A DNA stretch of 64,000 nucleotides. Source: Natronococcus sp. A-GB1 (lineage in GTDB: Archaea; Halobacteriota; Halobacteria; Halobacteriales; Natrialbaceae). The stretch covers positions 18,103 through 82,102 of the forward strand of contig NZ_JARUKW010000018.1 in the NCBI RefSeq assembly GCF_029688845.1, given 5' to 3'. The notes under the pieces were generated by a model. It made no database searches. It saw only the letters and a program-made list of their open reading frames with translations, and had not been told where the DNA came from. Both the position numbers and the translations under genes were made by a program. Each line of letters begins with the position of its first letter. Within the stretch, counting starts at the first letter, position 1. Below are positions 51,726-61,411 of the stretch, one piece after another.

Positions 51726-54182
51726 TTAGAGGGACCGCATTGTGAGTCGCTTTTCAAACTCGTCTTCAGTCTGTTCGCGGATGTATGCCCGGACGTCTTC
51801 ACGATTTTCTTCGAGGCCGAACTCGTCGTCGAGGACATCGAAGGAAAGTGCATCAAGGAGGTCGATAATCAGATCGACGCGACGGTCCTGGAGTGTATCG
51901 TAGGTCCAGAGCGAGTTGAAGTAATCCGTGAGGTCCTGGTCGATTTCGTCTCGTTCCCCATTGTCAACTGCTTCTGCCTGAGTTATGAGTTGGCGCAGCT
52001 TATCCTCGTCAATATCGTCGTTTTCAACCGTGAAGTACCGGTTGACCGGGATATCCCGGAACCCGGACAGGTCTTTGTAGTACTGGACCATCTTTTCTGC
52101 CAGCGGCCGGTCACTTGCACTCAGGTTGTCCACATCACGGAGTAAGAGGAAGTTCCCGATATCGTCGATGAACCGTTGTTCGAGGTATTCTTTGATCTCG
52201 TCTCGGCGGTCGAGTTGTTCGTCCGAGAGGGCAGCCTCATCGGTTTGGGCAAGTTCAATGTACTCTTCGACCTCGTCAACAATTTCGATAGCATCAGAGT
52301 CGGTTTTGAAGAATTCCTTGGGCCAGGTGGCATCACCGGAGCCCCGAACCAGGTTCCGGGGAAGAATATGCTCAAGATGGATGTTGTCCATTTCTAGTTC
52401 TCGGGAGATCGAACTGACATTTTCTCGGAACTGCTGGTTGGAGATCTTCGCGAAGAGGAGTTTGGTGTAGGTAGTATCCCAGGACTGGGATTGGGCGATG
52501 ATATCGGCAAAGCCGTCAGCAAACAACTGGGAGGAGTTCGACTGAACCTCTTCAACGAGGAACTTCCGGGTCTGTAGGTACGGGTTCTCTCCTTCGGTGT
52601 CTTCACCGTCTTTGAACTGGTGGGTGCCATTGACGAAGATGTTAGCGAACACATTGGGATTCGCATCAATAAGCAGCCGTCGGGTGCTGAGTTTCTCCAC
52701 GGTATCCAATAACCGGTAGAACTGCTCGGCATCACCTTCGGGATCGTTCGCCGTATAGTAGTAGGTATAGAGGATCAGTGGGTACCACTGCGAGGTCCCG
52801 AGCTCATCAAGCCGGATCAATATCTCCTGGCATTCGTCCCGGTACTCCGATGAGATATTCAGTTCGTTGTCCTCGACCTGTGGTTTCGTGATATCCTCAT
52901 AGTAGGGAACGTATTTTTCGGCCTTGTCAAGGAACGATCGGGCGGTGGAGAGGGTGTTGAATCGCGGGGTGACATCTGAGTCGATGTTCCGGGTTGAAAA
53001 CGCGTTGATGAGTTCGGAGCGTGCATCCGTGGTTGAGGACACTTGTTCCTCGACGATGCTCAGATAGACGGAGAGATAGCCTTCGATCTTGTTGCTGGTG
53101 CCACCAAATGCGGTGACGATATCCTCCCATTTGCCGATGTATTCGTCCCGGTCGGTTTCTTCGAAGAAGGCGTTGACGACCGTTGCCCGGATACGGTCGA
53201 TTTTGGTCAGTTCAAGCCCGCGGTCGTTGAGGATTTCGAAAACCCGCATCCGGAAGTCTGGTTCTGCTTCTCGGATCTCGAAGCGGCCGACATAGTAGGA
53301 TTTCTGAAGGTAGTTGTTGAGGTTGACCAGGGCAATGATTTGGCGGTCGGGATCATCGTCCTGATCGATCAGTCCCTGGATTTTGTCCTTGTAGAAGTTG
53401 TAGGCGTTGAGCAGGTTCTTGTTCGATTCGTAGACGGGAATAAACTTAGAAAGGACGGCCTCATCCGGATCGGCTGCTTCCACTATGTCCTCATCGATAT
53501 CGAACTCGTCGATAAGGCTTGAGATCTTTGTGGCCTCGCTTTTGCGGCCATCGATATATGTCCGGTCGTCCGATAGCAAGTATTCGATCTGGGCCTCATC
53601 ACCGCGGATAAGGACATCGAAAAATTCGACGTCATGCTTGTTCAGGCGAAGTGTTGTTCGCTGCCCGCCGAGGACGGTTGTCTCGTATAGAATTTCCTCG
53701 ATCTGGTTGATGCTGTTCTCACACAACCGTTCAATCGTATCGTTACCAAATTCGTTCGTTGCACGGAGCCGATAGAACTCCTCCAAGATGGTTCGAAGCA
53801 GAATATAGATCGTGGTAAGCCGTTGCTGGCCGTCGATCACTTCCAGGGTGTTATCATCGCCTTTGACTGCGAAGTACATCGACCCGAAAAACACGTCAGA
53901 AACGTTTTCCTGCCCGCTTAGCAGCTCTGAGTCGACAAAATTTTGGATGTCAGACCAGATCTGGCGGTGCTGCCGTTCCTGCCAGGAAAACAGCCGCTGA
54001 TACTCCGGGATCTCAAACCGCCAGTTGATCAGGATCTCGTCGACCGATTTCTTATCGATATTGAAATTGAGTTCCGTGATTTGGTTCATCACCTGGTAGT
54101 CACTGACAGTATCGACCTCGATGTCCCCAATCTGCTCGTAATCAATCAGAGTATTGAAGAGAGTGGGCGGCTCGTTAGGCAT
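51726..54182 (-). CDS. DUF262-DUF1524 (GmrSD-type) restriction nuclease, single chain
   Basis: 818 residues from ATG 54182, where GAGGGG gives a ribosome site. Residues ~40-300 are the DUF262 (ParB-like NTPase) half: FEIPEYQRLFSW (57-68) and IDGQQRLTTIYIL (116-128). The C-terminal third is DUF1524, an HNH-type nuclease: NIHLEHILPRNL and IGNFLLLRDVDNLSASDRPL supply the H-x-x-P...N core. GmrSD is a Type IV enzyme that cuts modified (e.g. glucosylated) phage DNA; relatives also cut unmodified DNA in other systems. It is encoded opposite the GHKL ATPase. Confidence 0.88.
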   Translation of the reverse strand: MPNEPPTLFNTLIDYEQIGDIEVDTVSDYQVMNQITELNFNIDKKSVDEILINWRFEIPEYQRLFSWQERQHRQIWSDIQNFVDSELLSGQENVSDVFFGSMYFAVKGDDNTLEVIDGQQRLTTIYILLRTILEEFYRLRATNEFGNDTIERLCENSINQIEEILYETTVLGGQRTTLRLNKHDVEFFDVLIRGDEAQIEYLLSDDRTYIDGRKSEATKISSLIDEFDIDEDIVEAADPDEAVLSKFIPVYESNKNLLNAYNFYKDKIQGLIDQDDDPDRQIIALVNLNNYLQKSYYVGRFEIREAEPDFRMRVFEILNDRGLELTKIDRIRATVVNAFFEETDRDEYIGKWEDIVTAFGGTSNKIEGYLSVYLSIVEEQVSSTTDARSELINAFSTRNIDSDVTPRFNTLSTARSFLDKAEKYVPYYEDITKPQVEDNELNISSEYRDECQEILIRLDELGTSQWYPLILYTYYYTANDPEGDAEQFYRLLDTVEKLSTRRLLIDANPNVFANIFVNGTHQFKDGEDTEGENPYLQTRKFLVEEVQSNSSQLFADGFADIIAQSQSWDTTYTKLLFAKISNQQFRENVSSISRELEMDNIHLEHILPRNLVRGSGDATWPKEFFKTDSDAIEIVDEVEEYIELAQTDEAALSDEQLDRRDEIKEYLEQRFIDDIGNFLLLRDVDNLSASDRPLAEKMVQYYKDLSGFRDIPVNRYFTVENDDIDEDKLRQLITQAEAVDNGERDEIDQDLTDYFNSLWTYDTLQDRRVDLIIDLLDALSFDVLDDEFGLEENREDVRAYIREQTEDEFEKRLTMRSL

Positions 54183-54342
54183 GTTCCCCTCTGTCGTGTA
54201 CAAGTAATTCAAATTGTCGAAGAAAAGAGAACAGTCAACCCTCCGATAATTTGGGGCCTCTTTGAGGTAAAACCCAGAACACTGGGCAACGGAAACATCG
54301 ACTCTGCGTAACAACATACCTCTTTACAGCACGTCTCTCACC

Positions 54343-56379
54343 GTGCCAAACCACCGCCGACGGACACAGCAGCCGAACATACCAGGACTCATCCGATTTG
54401 CTGCGCGGACGGGGATTCTGGACGATACACAGGTACAACGCCTACTGGCAGCAGCAGTTGGATCAACTACTGACCAGCGCCTACAACAGTTACAAGCCGT
54501 ACTGGCAGCCAAGGCACTGCAGCAGCACCGGCAACCGTTCGAAACGCAGTCCCGGCCTGTCTCACCCGTAACGGACCAGCTTTCGATAGGGATATCGATC
54601 ACCGGCAGCCGGTTCACACTGTCGGAGGACGAGCTCACTCAGCACGTATTGGCGATCGGGCAGACCGGGGCCGGGAAGACAACGTTGTTCTACAATGTGA
54701 TGGACCAGTTGTCGGTCCCGTACTGGGTGTTCGATCTGAAGCAGGATTACCGGCATCTCTGCCAGCAGGACAACGAGTTGCTGGTAGTGCCGTGGACGGA
54801 GCTAAAGTGGAATCCGTTGGAGCCGCCGCCAGGTGTTTCGTTGCGGCGATGGGCGCAGGTGTTCAGTGAGATGCTTGGGCATGCAACGGCGTTGCTGTCC
54901 GGGTCGAAGAACTATTTGATGCGGCAGATGATCGAGCTGTACCGGGCGTACGGATTGTTCGACCGGAGGAAGCCGCCGTACCCGAGTCTGCACGAGTTAC
55001 AGCAGTTTATCGAGACAGATAAGATCAATTACGTGCGGAAGACGGCGAACTACCGGGATACGGTGTTGAACCGGTTGGAGGCGATGACGCTGACCGCGGG
55101 CACGATCTTTGACTGTAGTGAGGGCTACCCGGTAGAGGAGTTGTTGAAACAGAACGTGGTCTTCGAGTTCGATGGATTGGGCACGGATCTGCAAAACTTT
55201 CTGATGGAAACGTTGTTCGCGGCGGTGTACGAGTACCGGGTTGCGCAGAATCAGCGGGGCGGCAGTTTGCGGCATGTGTTCTTCTTGGATGAGGGCAAGC
55301 AGGTGTTCAGTGTGTACAAGGAGCGGCAGGATGCGGCGGGGCTTCCGGCAGTTGATATGTTGACCGCGAAGATGCGGGAGTTCGGCGAGGGATTGGTCGT
55401 TGCGGATCAGGAGGCGACGAAGCTGACGGACAGCATCAAGGCGAACACGAAGACGACGGTCCTGCTGGCGACCGGGGATGCCACCCAGTTCCAGGACATC
55501 GCCGCAACAATGGCTCTGTCCGACCGACAAGCGAGCATCGCCCAACGACTGGGGACTGGGGAGGCCATCGTTCAGACTGGGAACCGTGAACCCTGCCCAG
55601 TCCGCCTCGATAACTACGAGCTGGAGAAAACAGTGTCCGATACACGCCTTCGGAAGATACAGCAAGCTAAGTGGAACGCATTATCGTGGACACCGCGTGA
55701 CCGGCCGGATACGTTCCTACAAGAGGCCACCCCAACCGACGGGGAGTCCACAGAACCGGTGATCCCGGACGAATCACAACCCGATATCGCCCTATCGGAT
55801 GCAGCAGACCACCTGCTAACAGACGTTGTAGAACGGCCGTTCGCATTCCTCACCGAACGCTACGACCGGTTCGATAACGTCTACCAGGGGAACAAGGCGA
55901 AAAACGAACTCATCGAGACCGGGCTCGCAGACGAACAACCGGTCACCGTGGACGGGGGAGTCCACAAGCTGTTGGAGCTGACCGAACAGGGCATCGACTA
56001 CGCAAAGACCGTACTTGAACTGGACCCAACCCATCGGGGCCGCGGCGGGATCGTACACCGGTACTGGCAGCACCGCCTCGTCCAGTTGTTCGAAGATGCG
56101 GGATGGACGGCCAAACGGGAACTGTTCGATGCGGATGTCTACGTCAACATGGCCGAGACCGAACTCGTGATCGAGGTCGCAATGGGCAACAACCAACGCG
56201 AAGTCGACCACGTCCAGCAACACCTTGCCGAAGGGTTCGATGCAGTCTGGGTACTCTGCCGCGACACAACGGTGAAAACGGCATTGGAGCAACGACTGGC
56301 AGACCAGGACCTGTTAGATGAACGCGTCGTAGTTAGGACAGTTAGCGAGGTATGCAGTGGTGAGAACACTGCGATTTAG
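54343..56379 (+). CDS. HerA/VirD4-type ATPase with nuclease-like C-terminus, second copy
   Basis: 678 residues from GTG 54343. It is a paralogue of the gene at 15588 with the same order. Walker A IGQTGAGKTTLFYN (105-118), YWVFDLKQDYRHL, LKWNPLEPPPGVS and Walker B HVFFLDEGKQVF match the first copy almost word for word. A winged helix follows (ELIETGLADEQPVT, LLELTEQGIDYAKT), then HRYWQHRLVQLFEDAGW and DADVYVNMAETELVIEVAMG, the nuclease-like core. The first copy ends with the same E-V-A pattern. Two divergent copies on one element may serve two substrates or form hetero-oligomers. Confidence 0.85.
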   Translation: MPNHRRRTQQPNIPGLIRFAARTGILDDTQVQRLLAAAVGSTTDQRLQQLQAVLAAKALQQHRQPFETQSRPVSPVTDQLSIGISITGSRFTLSEDELTQHVLAIGQTGAGKTTLFYNVMDQLSVPYWVFDLKQDYRHLCQQDNELLVVPWTELKWNPLEPPPGVSLRRWAQVFSEMLGHATALLSGSKNYLMRQMIELYRAYGLFDRRKPPYPSLHELQQFIETDKINYVRKTANYRDTVLNRLEAMTLTAGTIFDCSEGYPVEELLKQNVVFEFDGLGTDLQNFLMETLFAAVYEYRVAQNQRGGSLRHVFFLDEGKQVFSVYKERQDAAGLPAVDMLTAKMREFGEGLVVADQEATKLTDSIKANTKTTVLLATGDATQFQDIAATMALSDRQASIAQRLGTGEAIVQTGNREPCPVRLDNYELEKTVSDTRLRKIQQAKWNALSWTPRDRPDTFLQEATPTDGESTEPVIPDESQPDIALSDAADHLLTDVVERPFAFLTERYDRFDNVYQGNKAKNELIETGLADEQPVTVDGGVHKLLELTEQGIDYAKTVLELDPTHRGRGGIVHRYWQHRLVQLFEDAGWTAKRELFDADVYVNMAETELVIEVAMGNNQREVDHVQQHLAEGFDAVWVLCRDTTVKTALEQRLADQDLLDERVVVRTVSEVCSGENTAI

Positions 56380-56498
56380 CAGTTAGGGCAATTCGGGGAA
56401 GCCGAATTAGGTTCTAGAAGAATACCAAAAGAACAACCGGTGAGCATAGGCGAGAGTTATCAGGTAATCTTTTCTATCGTCTATGCGATGTATAGCGT

Positions 56499-56744
56499 AT
56501 GCCTGATGATCGGCTCTCATACAGTACAGATATTCGCAATGAGGATCCCACCTCGGACCACCAGGGCGCGTTCAAGCGAGGATGGCGGGATGCTGACAAG
56601 GGAGAGGAGTATATCGAAGATATGCACGAAGAACTGACCTGGCACAATCTTGGATGGCGACTCGGTGTCTTATTCGGTGAGACATCAGACGAATTGAAAC
56701 AGGAACTATTTGAGTGGTGCAAGGCCCAACAAAACAAGCGATAA
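56499..56744 (+). CDS. Small acidic unknown protein
   Basis: 81 residues (MPDDRLSYSTDIRNEDPTS). The second half is helical and charged (FKRGWRDADKGEEYIED, NLGWRLGVLFGETSDELKQE). Good codon bias and acidic composition support a real gene. No motif recognised. It follows the ATPase by 120 bp and precedes the second integrase. Confidence 0.55.
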   Translation: MPDDRLSYSTDIRNEDPTSDHQGAFKRGWRDADKGEEYIEDMHEELTWHNLGWRLGVLFGETSDELKQELFEWCKAQQNKR

Positions 56745-57103
56745 ACCAGCACTCCATACTAAAGAAGCTGCCACCGGTTCCTGATTCTATACGAGATTTC
56801 GCATCAGTCTCATCGCCCTCCCAATCGAAGCCAGGATTTGTGGTATAAGTTCCAACGGACACCGGTATGCTAGAGTCTCATACGGATTTAAAAGTAGGTC
56901 TCCGTGTTTCCGTTGAAACCCATATGAACGAAGGTGTTGGGAACCCAATATAATGTACAGGCTCTCTACGGCTGTTTTTAAGCCCCGAGCGGGCATTGAA
57001 CAGACCGTACAAAGCCTCTACATCGGAAGTGGGGGTGAGACCCCTGCAACCGAACCGTGGTGTTCCCCAGCAGCTTCGATGATGCACGCGGTGAAACTAC
57101 GGT
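56745..57103. other. Gene-free stretch upstream of the second integrase
   Basis: No credible coding frame is seen; minus-strand frames here have a non-haloarchaeal amino-acid bias. Two TATA-like sequences (GATTTAAAAG near 56882, AATATAAT near 56947) and two short hairpins (GTTTC...GAAAC near 56908; GGGGT...GACCCC near 57034) are present. A tyrosine recombinase usually has its attachment site close by, so this region is a candidate. Confidence 0.4.
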
Positions 57104-58345
57104 ATGTCAACCACACAGTACGTCGATGTTGAACGCACCCTGTCAAACCTGTCTCAAACCGATCTGGCCGACCAGGATATCGCAGCGATCACCGAGTTCG
57201 TCGATCACTGTGCGGCCGAAGGCCTCAGCGAGATCCGGCAAACCCGGCTTTCCTCCGCCTTGAAAAGTATCCTGGAGAATATCGCCCCGGACGAGTTCCA
57301 TCTACCGGAAGCAACCGAACCAGAGCTCAAACGGGTCGTTGCAGCGTTGAACCGGAGTGACTACAAGGCCTCCAGCATCCACACGATGAAATGTGCCCTC
57401 AAAAAGTTCTACAAGGTCGAAAACGGCGGGCACAACGAACCGGAGAAAACCAAGTTCTTCGCCGTCGGGAACCCGGATACCACCGTCACCCAAGAAGACC
57501 TTCTGACCGACGACGAACTGAAACGGTTGTTCCGGAGTTTCGGTAATCTCCGGGACCGGGCACTGACCATGGTTTTCTACGAATCCGCAGCCCGTATCGG
57601 AGAGGTCCTATCCCGCAACATCGGGGATTTTACCTCGAACGGGAACGGCGATTTCATCCATCTCGAAGGCGCAAAACAGACCCCGGATCGGACCAACCAG
57701 CTTGTCCGGTCCGGCCGGGTACTCCGGGAATGGCTGGTCCAGCACCCATACGGCGGCGAACTCGGGGACATCCAGGACCCAAGCGCCCCGCTGTGGGTGA
57801 AAACCGAACAACACCAATGCCGCCACTGCGGGGACATCCCACACCACCATGATGAGACCTGTCCGTACGACCCGGACCTGGCAGACCGGTTGACCTACGG
57901 CGCATACTACCGCCGGTTCCAGAAAGCCTGCGAACGGGCAGAGATCCCGGAGAACAAACGCCGGCCGTACAACCTCCGGCACACCCGGTTGACCGAGGTA
58001 GCCACCTTCATGGGCTACGAGCAACTGAACAAGTTCGCCGGCTGGAAACCGGGCAGCGACCGCGCCAAAGTATACGTCCACCTCACCAACGATGATGTCA
58101 ACCAGACGATCCGCGACCAGTACGGGCTCACCGGAGACAAAGATACACCACGCGATGTGAACTGCCCGTTCTGCGATGCAACCAACCAGGCCTCCTACAG
58201 CGAGTGCCGGACCTGCGGCCGCCCACTCGCACTGAAACAACAAACCCAACAGAAGACGGATCTAGAGACACTGGAACGATTGAAAGAACTGGAAGAAAAA
58301 GGAGTGTTGGACAAACTGGACCAACTCGATCAGATTGCAGAGTGA
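57104..58345 (+). CDS. Tyrosine recombinase with C-terminal zinc ribbon
   Basis: 413 residues. A helical core-binding domain (about 1-120) precedes the catalytic domain. The first Arg is in ESAARIGEVLSRNIGDF, the H-x-x-R box in NLRHTRLTEVATFMG, GWKPGSDRAKVYVHL carries the third motif and the nucleophile Tyr. The C-terminal CPFCDATNQASYSECRTCG is a zinc ribbon; a second Cys/His knuckle (CRHCGDIPHHHDETC) is inserted in the catalytic domain. The coiled tail (ETLERLKELEEKG) may tetramerise. This is the second integrase in the element; with the one at 13809 it suggests either nested elements or a recombinase used to resolve or invert DNA. Confidence 0.92.
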   Translation: MSTTQYVDVERTLSNLSQTDLADQDIAAITEFVDHCAAEGLSEIRQTRLSSALKSILENIAPDEFHLPEATEPELKRVVAALNRSDYKASSIHTMKCALKKFYKVENGGHNEPEKTKFFAVGNPDTTVTQEDLLTDDELKRLFRSFGNLRDRALTMVFYESAARIGEVLSRNIGDFTSNGNGDFIHLEGAKQTPDRTNQLVRSGRVLREWLVQHPYGGELGDIQDPSAPLWVKTEQHQCRHCGDIPHHHDETCPYDPDLADRLTYGAYYRRFQKACERAEIPENKRRPYNLRHTRLTEVATFMGYEQLNKFAGWKPGSDRAKVYVHLTNDDVNQTIRDQYGLTGDKDTPRDVNCPFCDATNQASYSECRTCGRPLALKQQTQQKTDLETLERLKELEEKGVLDKLDQLDQIAE

Positions 58346-58400
58346 CCAGGGGTACCACTGGAGCGTATAGGTCATGCCTCCAGCGGCCATTCTTTCTTTT

Positions 58401-58646
58401 TTATTCAGCAGATGACACTGCCCGGTACAGTTTCTTTACCAGGTCTTTGGCCGGCAGTAGTATCCAGAAGACCAGTGGCGAACCGACCATCAATACGAAC
58501 GCAAAGAAGACAGGTGCCATGAGCCAGGCCCCTTCTCCATTACCGAGGTCAGCAGATATTGCTCCAAGAGCCCCGAATGGTAGCGTCCCCATGAAGATGA
58601 GAAACCCGACTCCAAGACCGGCTACTCCGTTCAGGAATCGCCCCAT
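58401..58646 (-). CDS. Small two-helix membrane protein
   Basis: 81 residues from ATG 58646 (MGRFLNGVAGLGVGFLIFMG); the longer frame to 58841 is unlikely. Two hydrophobic segments (GVAGLGVGFLIFMGTLPFG and LMAPVFFAFVLMVGSPLVFWI) lie around a short charged loop, with a basic tail AKDLVKKLYRAVSSAE. It is convergent with the integrase. Function unknown; similar tiny membrane proteins flank surface genes of archaeal plasmids and pleolipovirus-like elements. Confidence 0.6.
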   Translation of the reverse strand: MGRFLNGVAGLGVGFLIFMGTLPFGALGAISADLGNGEGAWLMAPVFFAFVLMVGSPLVFWILLPAKDLVKKLYRAVSSAE

Positions 58647-58767
58647 ATAATAGATAATAATTTTGTCATTTATATATCCATAACATAATTTTTGCAGTGT
58701 AGAAAGGCGCATCGGAACCAGGGCGTTCCTGGACCGCATTAAGGACGCATCGATATCCGTGGAGGTG

Positions 58768-58914
58768 ATGAGCCGGTCCCGTGAGATAGTAGAAGCCGAA
58801 GCGTTGCTCGAAGAAGTCGCGGCCTGGTCAGATGACCGCATAGAACGCTTGCCACGATTGTACCAGGAGAAGGCTCGAGAGTACCGAGAATTAGCGTCTT
58901 CTGAGGAGATATAG
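58768..58914 (+). CDS. Possible small helical protein
   Basis: 48 residues from ATG 58768 (MSRSREIVEAEALLEEVAAW). It is helical and charged to its end (RLYQEKAREYRELASSEEI). GGAGGTG abuts the ATG, which is too close for a normal ribosome site. The frame is open upstream to a stop near 58680, with GTG alternatives at about 58759 and 58765. It could be the remnant of a longer protein. Confidence 0.3.
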   Translation: MSRSREIVEAEALLEEVAAWSDDRIERLPRLYQEKAREYRELASSEEI

Positions 58915-58948
58915 GAAGGCTCTGTACCGTCTAAGACTTGTATAGAAC

Positions 58949-61411
58949 CTACTGGAAGTCGGTGTAGTGATCGCCGGTATACGGGTGTTCGTCCATGAAG
59001 CGGATGCTGTCGATGCGGGTGTCGGTACTGGAATGTTCGAAGTCCCAGCCGATGTCTTCTGATTGGCCGGTGTCTTCAGCGCTGGTTGAGGCCATCTCGT
59101 TACCTGTTTCAGGGTCGTACATCCAGAAGTAGATGTGGCCGTCCGCCCAAAGGGCAACGAATTCGTAGTAGTTGTTAGGGTCATAGCTGCTGTCGATAGA
59201 TGTTGTAGATAATCGTTCCCACGGGTCCCAGCGGTCGTCTACGTATTCCCATATCTCGAGTTGATCGTCGGTGGCCCGGTAATCTACTGTATAGGAGGTA
59301 TCATAGTTGTTACCGTGGTTAAAGTCCAGGATTGGCCAGTCGTCTCCTTGCCATCGCCATACCAGGAACCGGCCGTCCTCGACGAAGTCTTCTCCGGGGG
59401 CATCCGCCAGCAGGAAGGCCTCGCTTGTCGTGACGTGTGCGGCGTATCCCCGGTCTGCATCGCTGTCTGATACGGTGGTCCAGTCGTTCAGTTCAGTATC
59501 GTCCCATGCATCCTCGTTAAATGTACCCGCGGCGAAGGTATCGATCAGGGTGTAGTCGACGGTGGTGAGGTCTTCGGCCCGGGTGGTGTCGATGATGTGG
59601 TCCCAGAACGCTACTTCGCCGATCTCCCCGGTGAACGGGAAGTCGGTGCGCCATGCGTCGTAGCCGAACGCAAGTGGATCGGAGACGTGTTCGGGTTGTG
59701 TGCCGTCCATGCTGCTGGAGCCGAGGTAGTCGCCGTTCAGTGTCAGGTGTTGTTCGTCGCTGGTGAAGTCGTGGGTGACCACGATCCGGTTGAGGCCGCC
59801 GTCGTTCCCGTCCTCGGCGAGGTCGACGAACGTGTAGTCGCGGCCGGTATCGGTCTCGACTTCGGCCCAGAGATTGCCGCTGTCCGTGATGGCGAGGGCG
59901 TACTGTCCGGCGGTACCGGATGAGAGGGAGACGCCTTTCGCCATAAGGGTCTGGTGGCTGCCAATGGTTTCGCCGATGAACTCCACGTAGTAGCTGAAGT
60001 CGTCGTCAAAGTTCAGGGAGTCATCATCGCCGACGTCAACGCCGTCTGTCTCGTCTGTGAATTGCAGACCGACATCGGTCACAAACTCCGGTTCTGTGAT
60101 CCAGGAACCATCACCGATGGTCCCGTCCAGATCATGGTTGCCATCATCGCCCACCGTGTCGCCGCTCCCTTCATCTATCGGCCAGTAATGCATCACCTCA
60201 TCCGTCAGATGCGACACAACGATACTGGAAATCATGTGTGTTAACGTGCCGCCGGGTTTGATCAAGACGCCGCTCTGCCAGCCGATATTCAGGTAGTGAT
60301 TCTGGAAGTCGATGCCGAGGACAGCGTCAGCCAGGATTGTGACGACTGATTCGTCTTCCACGTACACATTCTCGGGAGCAGCGGTTTCCTCTTCTATTGT
60401 ACAGTCCTTCGTCACCACCCAGTCACCGCTGTCTGGGATGTCACAGGAGAAGTCGGTTTCGAATGAGACAGTTGCCTTGGTGGTGTCACCGGTGGTACTG
60501 GTCGCATACACGGCAAGGTGGTGACTACCCTCCTCAAGATCGTCCAGTGTTGTGTTAGGAGAGAACGTAACGTTCGATGCATCGTTCAGGCTGTACTGCC
60601 AGGTATCGATAGAGTCGTCCGCGGTCACTTCCAGGGGGATGGTACTGGTCGAGTAGGTCGTGTATTCGGGGCTGTGGATGCTGACGATGGGGCCATCAGG
60701 TTCCTCCCATTCAACCGTGATGTGGCCGTGGTCACCGTCGTCACTGGGGTCACCTCCGTCAGCACCGGTACCGGTTGTATCGATGCTTTCGGTGTCTGTC
60801 CGGGCCTCGGCGTCACCGTCATCACCATCATCGTTTGCACCGTATCCGCCTTCTCCGCCAACGATACCATCTCCGCCGTCTCCGCCTTCATAGTCGGTAT
60901 CAAAGAAGTCAATACGTGCGCCGCCGCCACCGCCACCGCCGGCAACCAGCAGATCGTCATCAGAAGATGGGTCAACAACAGCAGACATGCCGCCGCCTCC
61001 ACCGCCTATGTAATCATCCCCATCCTCATCTGCTGACGGGGCGTCTTCACCATCCACGCGCCCCCACCCGCCTTCGGCCTGCTCGGCGTTAGTGCCGTAG
61101 TCATCGCCTTGGCCGCCCTCGGCCACGTACAGGTCAAGATGTCCATATCCTGAGACATCGATGGTGGCCTCGATCATGCCGCCGGCACCACCTGATCCTG
61201 GGTTTTCATCCTCGTCTCCGCCACCACCGCCCGGGCCTTCAACTGTGAACGTAGCTTCTTCGACGCCGTCAGGGACGTCCCAGGTCTGGGGTTCGTTGTC
61301 CGGGTCGTACGAGAATTCTTCCTGTTCTTCTGCTGCCGCAGCAGGGAAAAAAAGGAGGAGTGCGGTCAAAAGCAGGAGTGTGCGAACCGACTTGTTCCGC
61401 ATCGTCATCAC
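58949..61411 (-). CDS. Secreted glycine-rich/LamG-like surface protein
   Basis: 820 residues with a signal peptide (MRNKSVRTLLLLTALLLFFP, cleavage after AAA). Residues ~50-220 are glycine-rich blocks (GPGGGGGDEDENPGSGG, YIGGGGGGMSAVV, LLVAGGGGGGGARIDF), as in Gly-rich surface proteins. An Ig-like/PKD-type strand region (VSIHSPEYTTYSTSTIPLE, TWQYSLNDASNVTFSP) follows. Then a LamG/concanavalin A-like domain (MHYWPIDEGSGDTVGDDGNH, GLQFTDETDGVDVGDDDSLNF, GEIGEVAFWDHIIDT) and a second beta-sandwich at the C-terminus. Such proteins bind sugars or act as adhesins or spikes. It is the largest non-S-layer exported protein here. Confidence 0.8.
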   Translation of the reverse strand: MMTMRNKSVRTLLLLTALLLFFPAAAAEEQEEFSYDPDNEPQTWDVPDGVEEATFTVEGPGGGGGDEDENPGSGGAGGMIEATIDVSGYGHLDLYVAEGGQGDDYGTNAEQAEGGWGRVDGEDAPSADEDGDDYIGGGGGGMSAVVDPSSDDDLLVAGGGGGGGARIDFFDTDYEGGDGGDGIVGGEGGYGANDDGDDGDAEARTDTESIDTTGTGADGGDPSDDGDHGHITVEWEEPDGPIVSIHSPEYTTYSTSTIPLEVTADDSIDTWQYSLNDASNVTFSPNTTLDDLEEGSHHLAVYATSTTGDTTKATVSFETDFSCDIPDSGDWVVTKDCTIEEETAAPENVYVEDESVVTILADAVLGIDFQNHYLNIGWQSGVLIKPGGTLTHMISSIVVSHLTDEVMHYWPIDEGSGDTVGDDGNHDLDGTIGDGSWITEPEFVTDVGLQFTDETDGVDVGDDDSLNFDDDFSYYVEFIGETIGSHQTLMAKGVSLSSGTAGQYALAITDSGNLWAEVETDTGRDYTFVDLAEDGNDGGLNRIVVTHDFTSDEQHLTLNGDYLGSSSMDGTQPEHVSDPLAFGYDAWRTDFPFTGEIGEVAFWDHIIDTTRAEDLTTVDYTLIDTFAAGTFNEDAWDDTELNDWTTVSDSDADRGYAAHVTTSEAFLLADAPGEDFVEDGRFLVWRWQGDDWPILDFNHGNNYDTSYTVDYRATDDQLEIWEYVDDRWDPWERLSTTSIDSSYDPNNYYEFVALWADGHIYFWMYDPETGNEMASTSAEDTGQSEDIGWDFEHSSTDTRIDSIRFMDEHPYTGDHYTDFQ

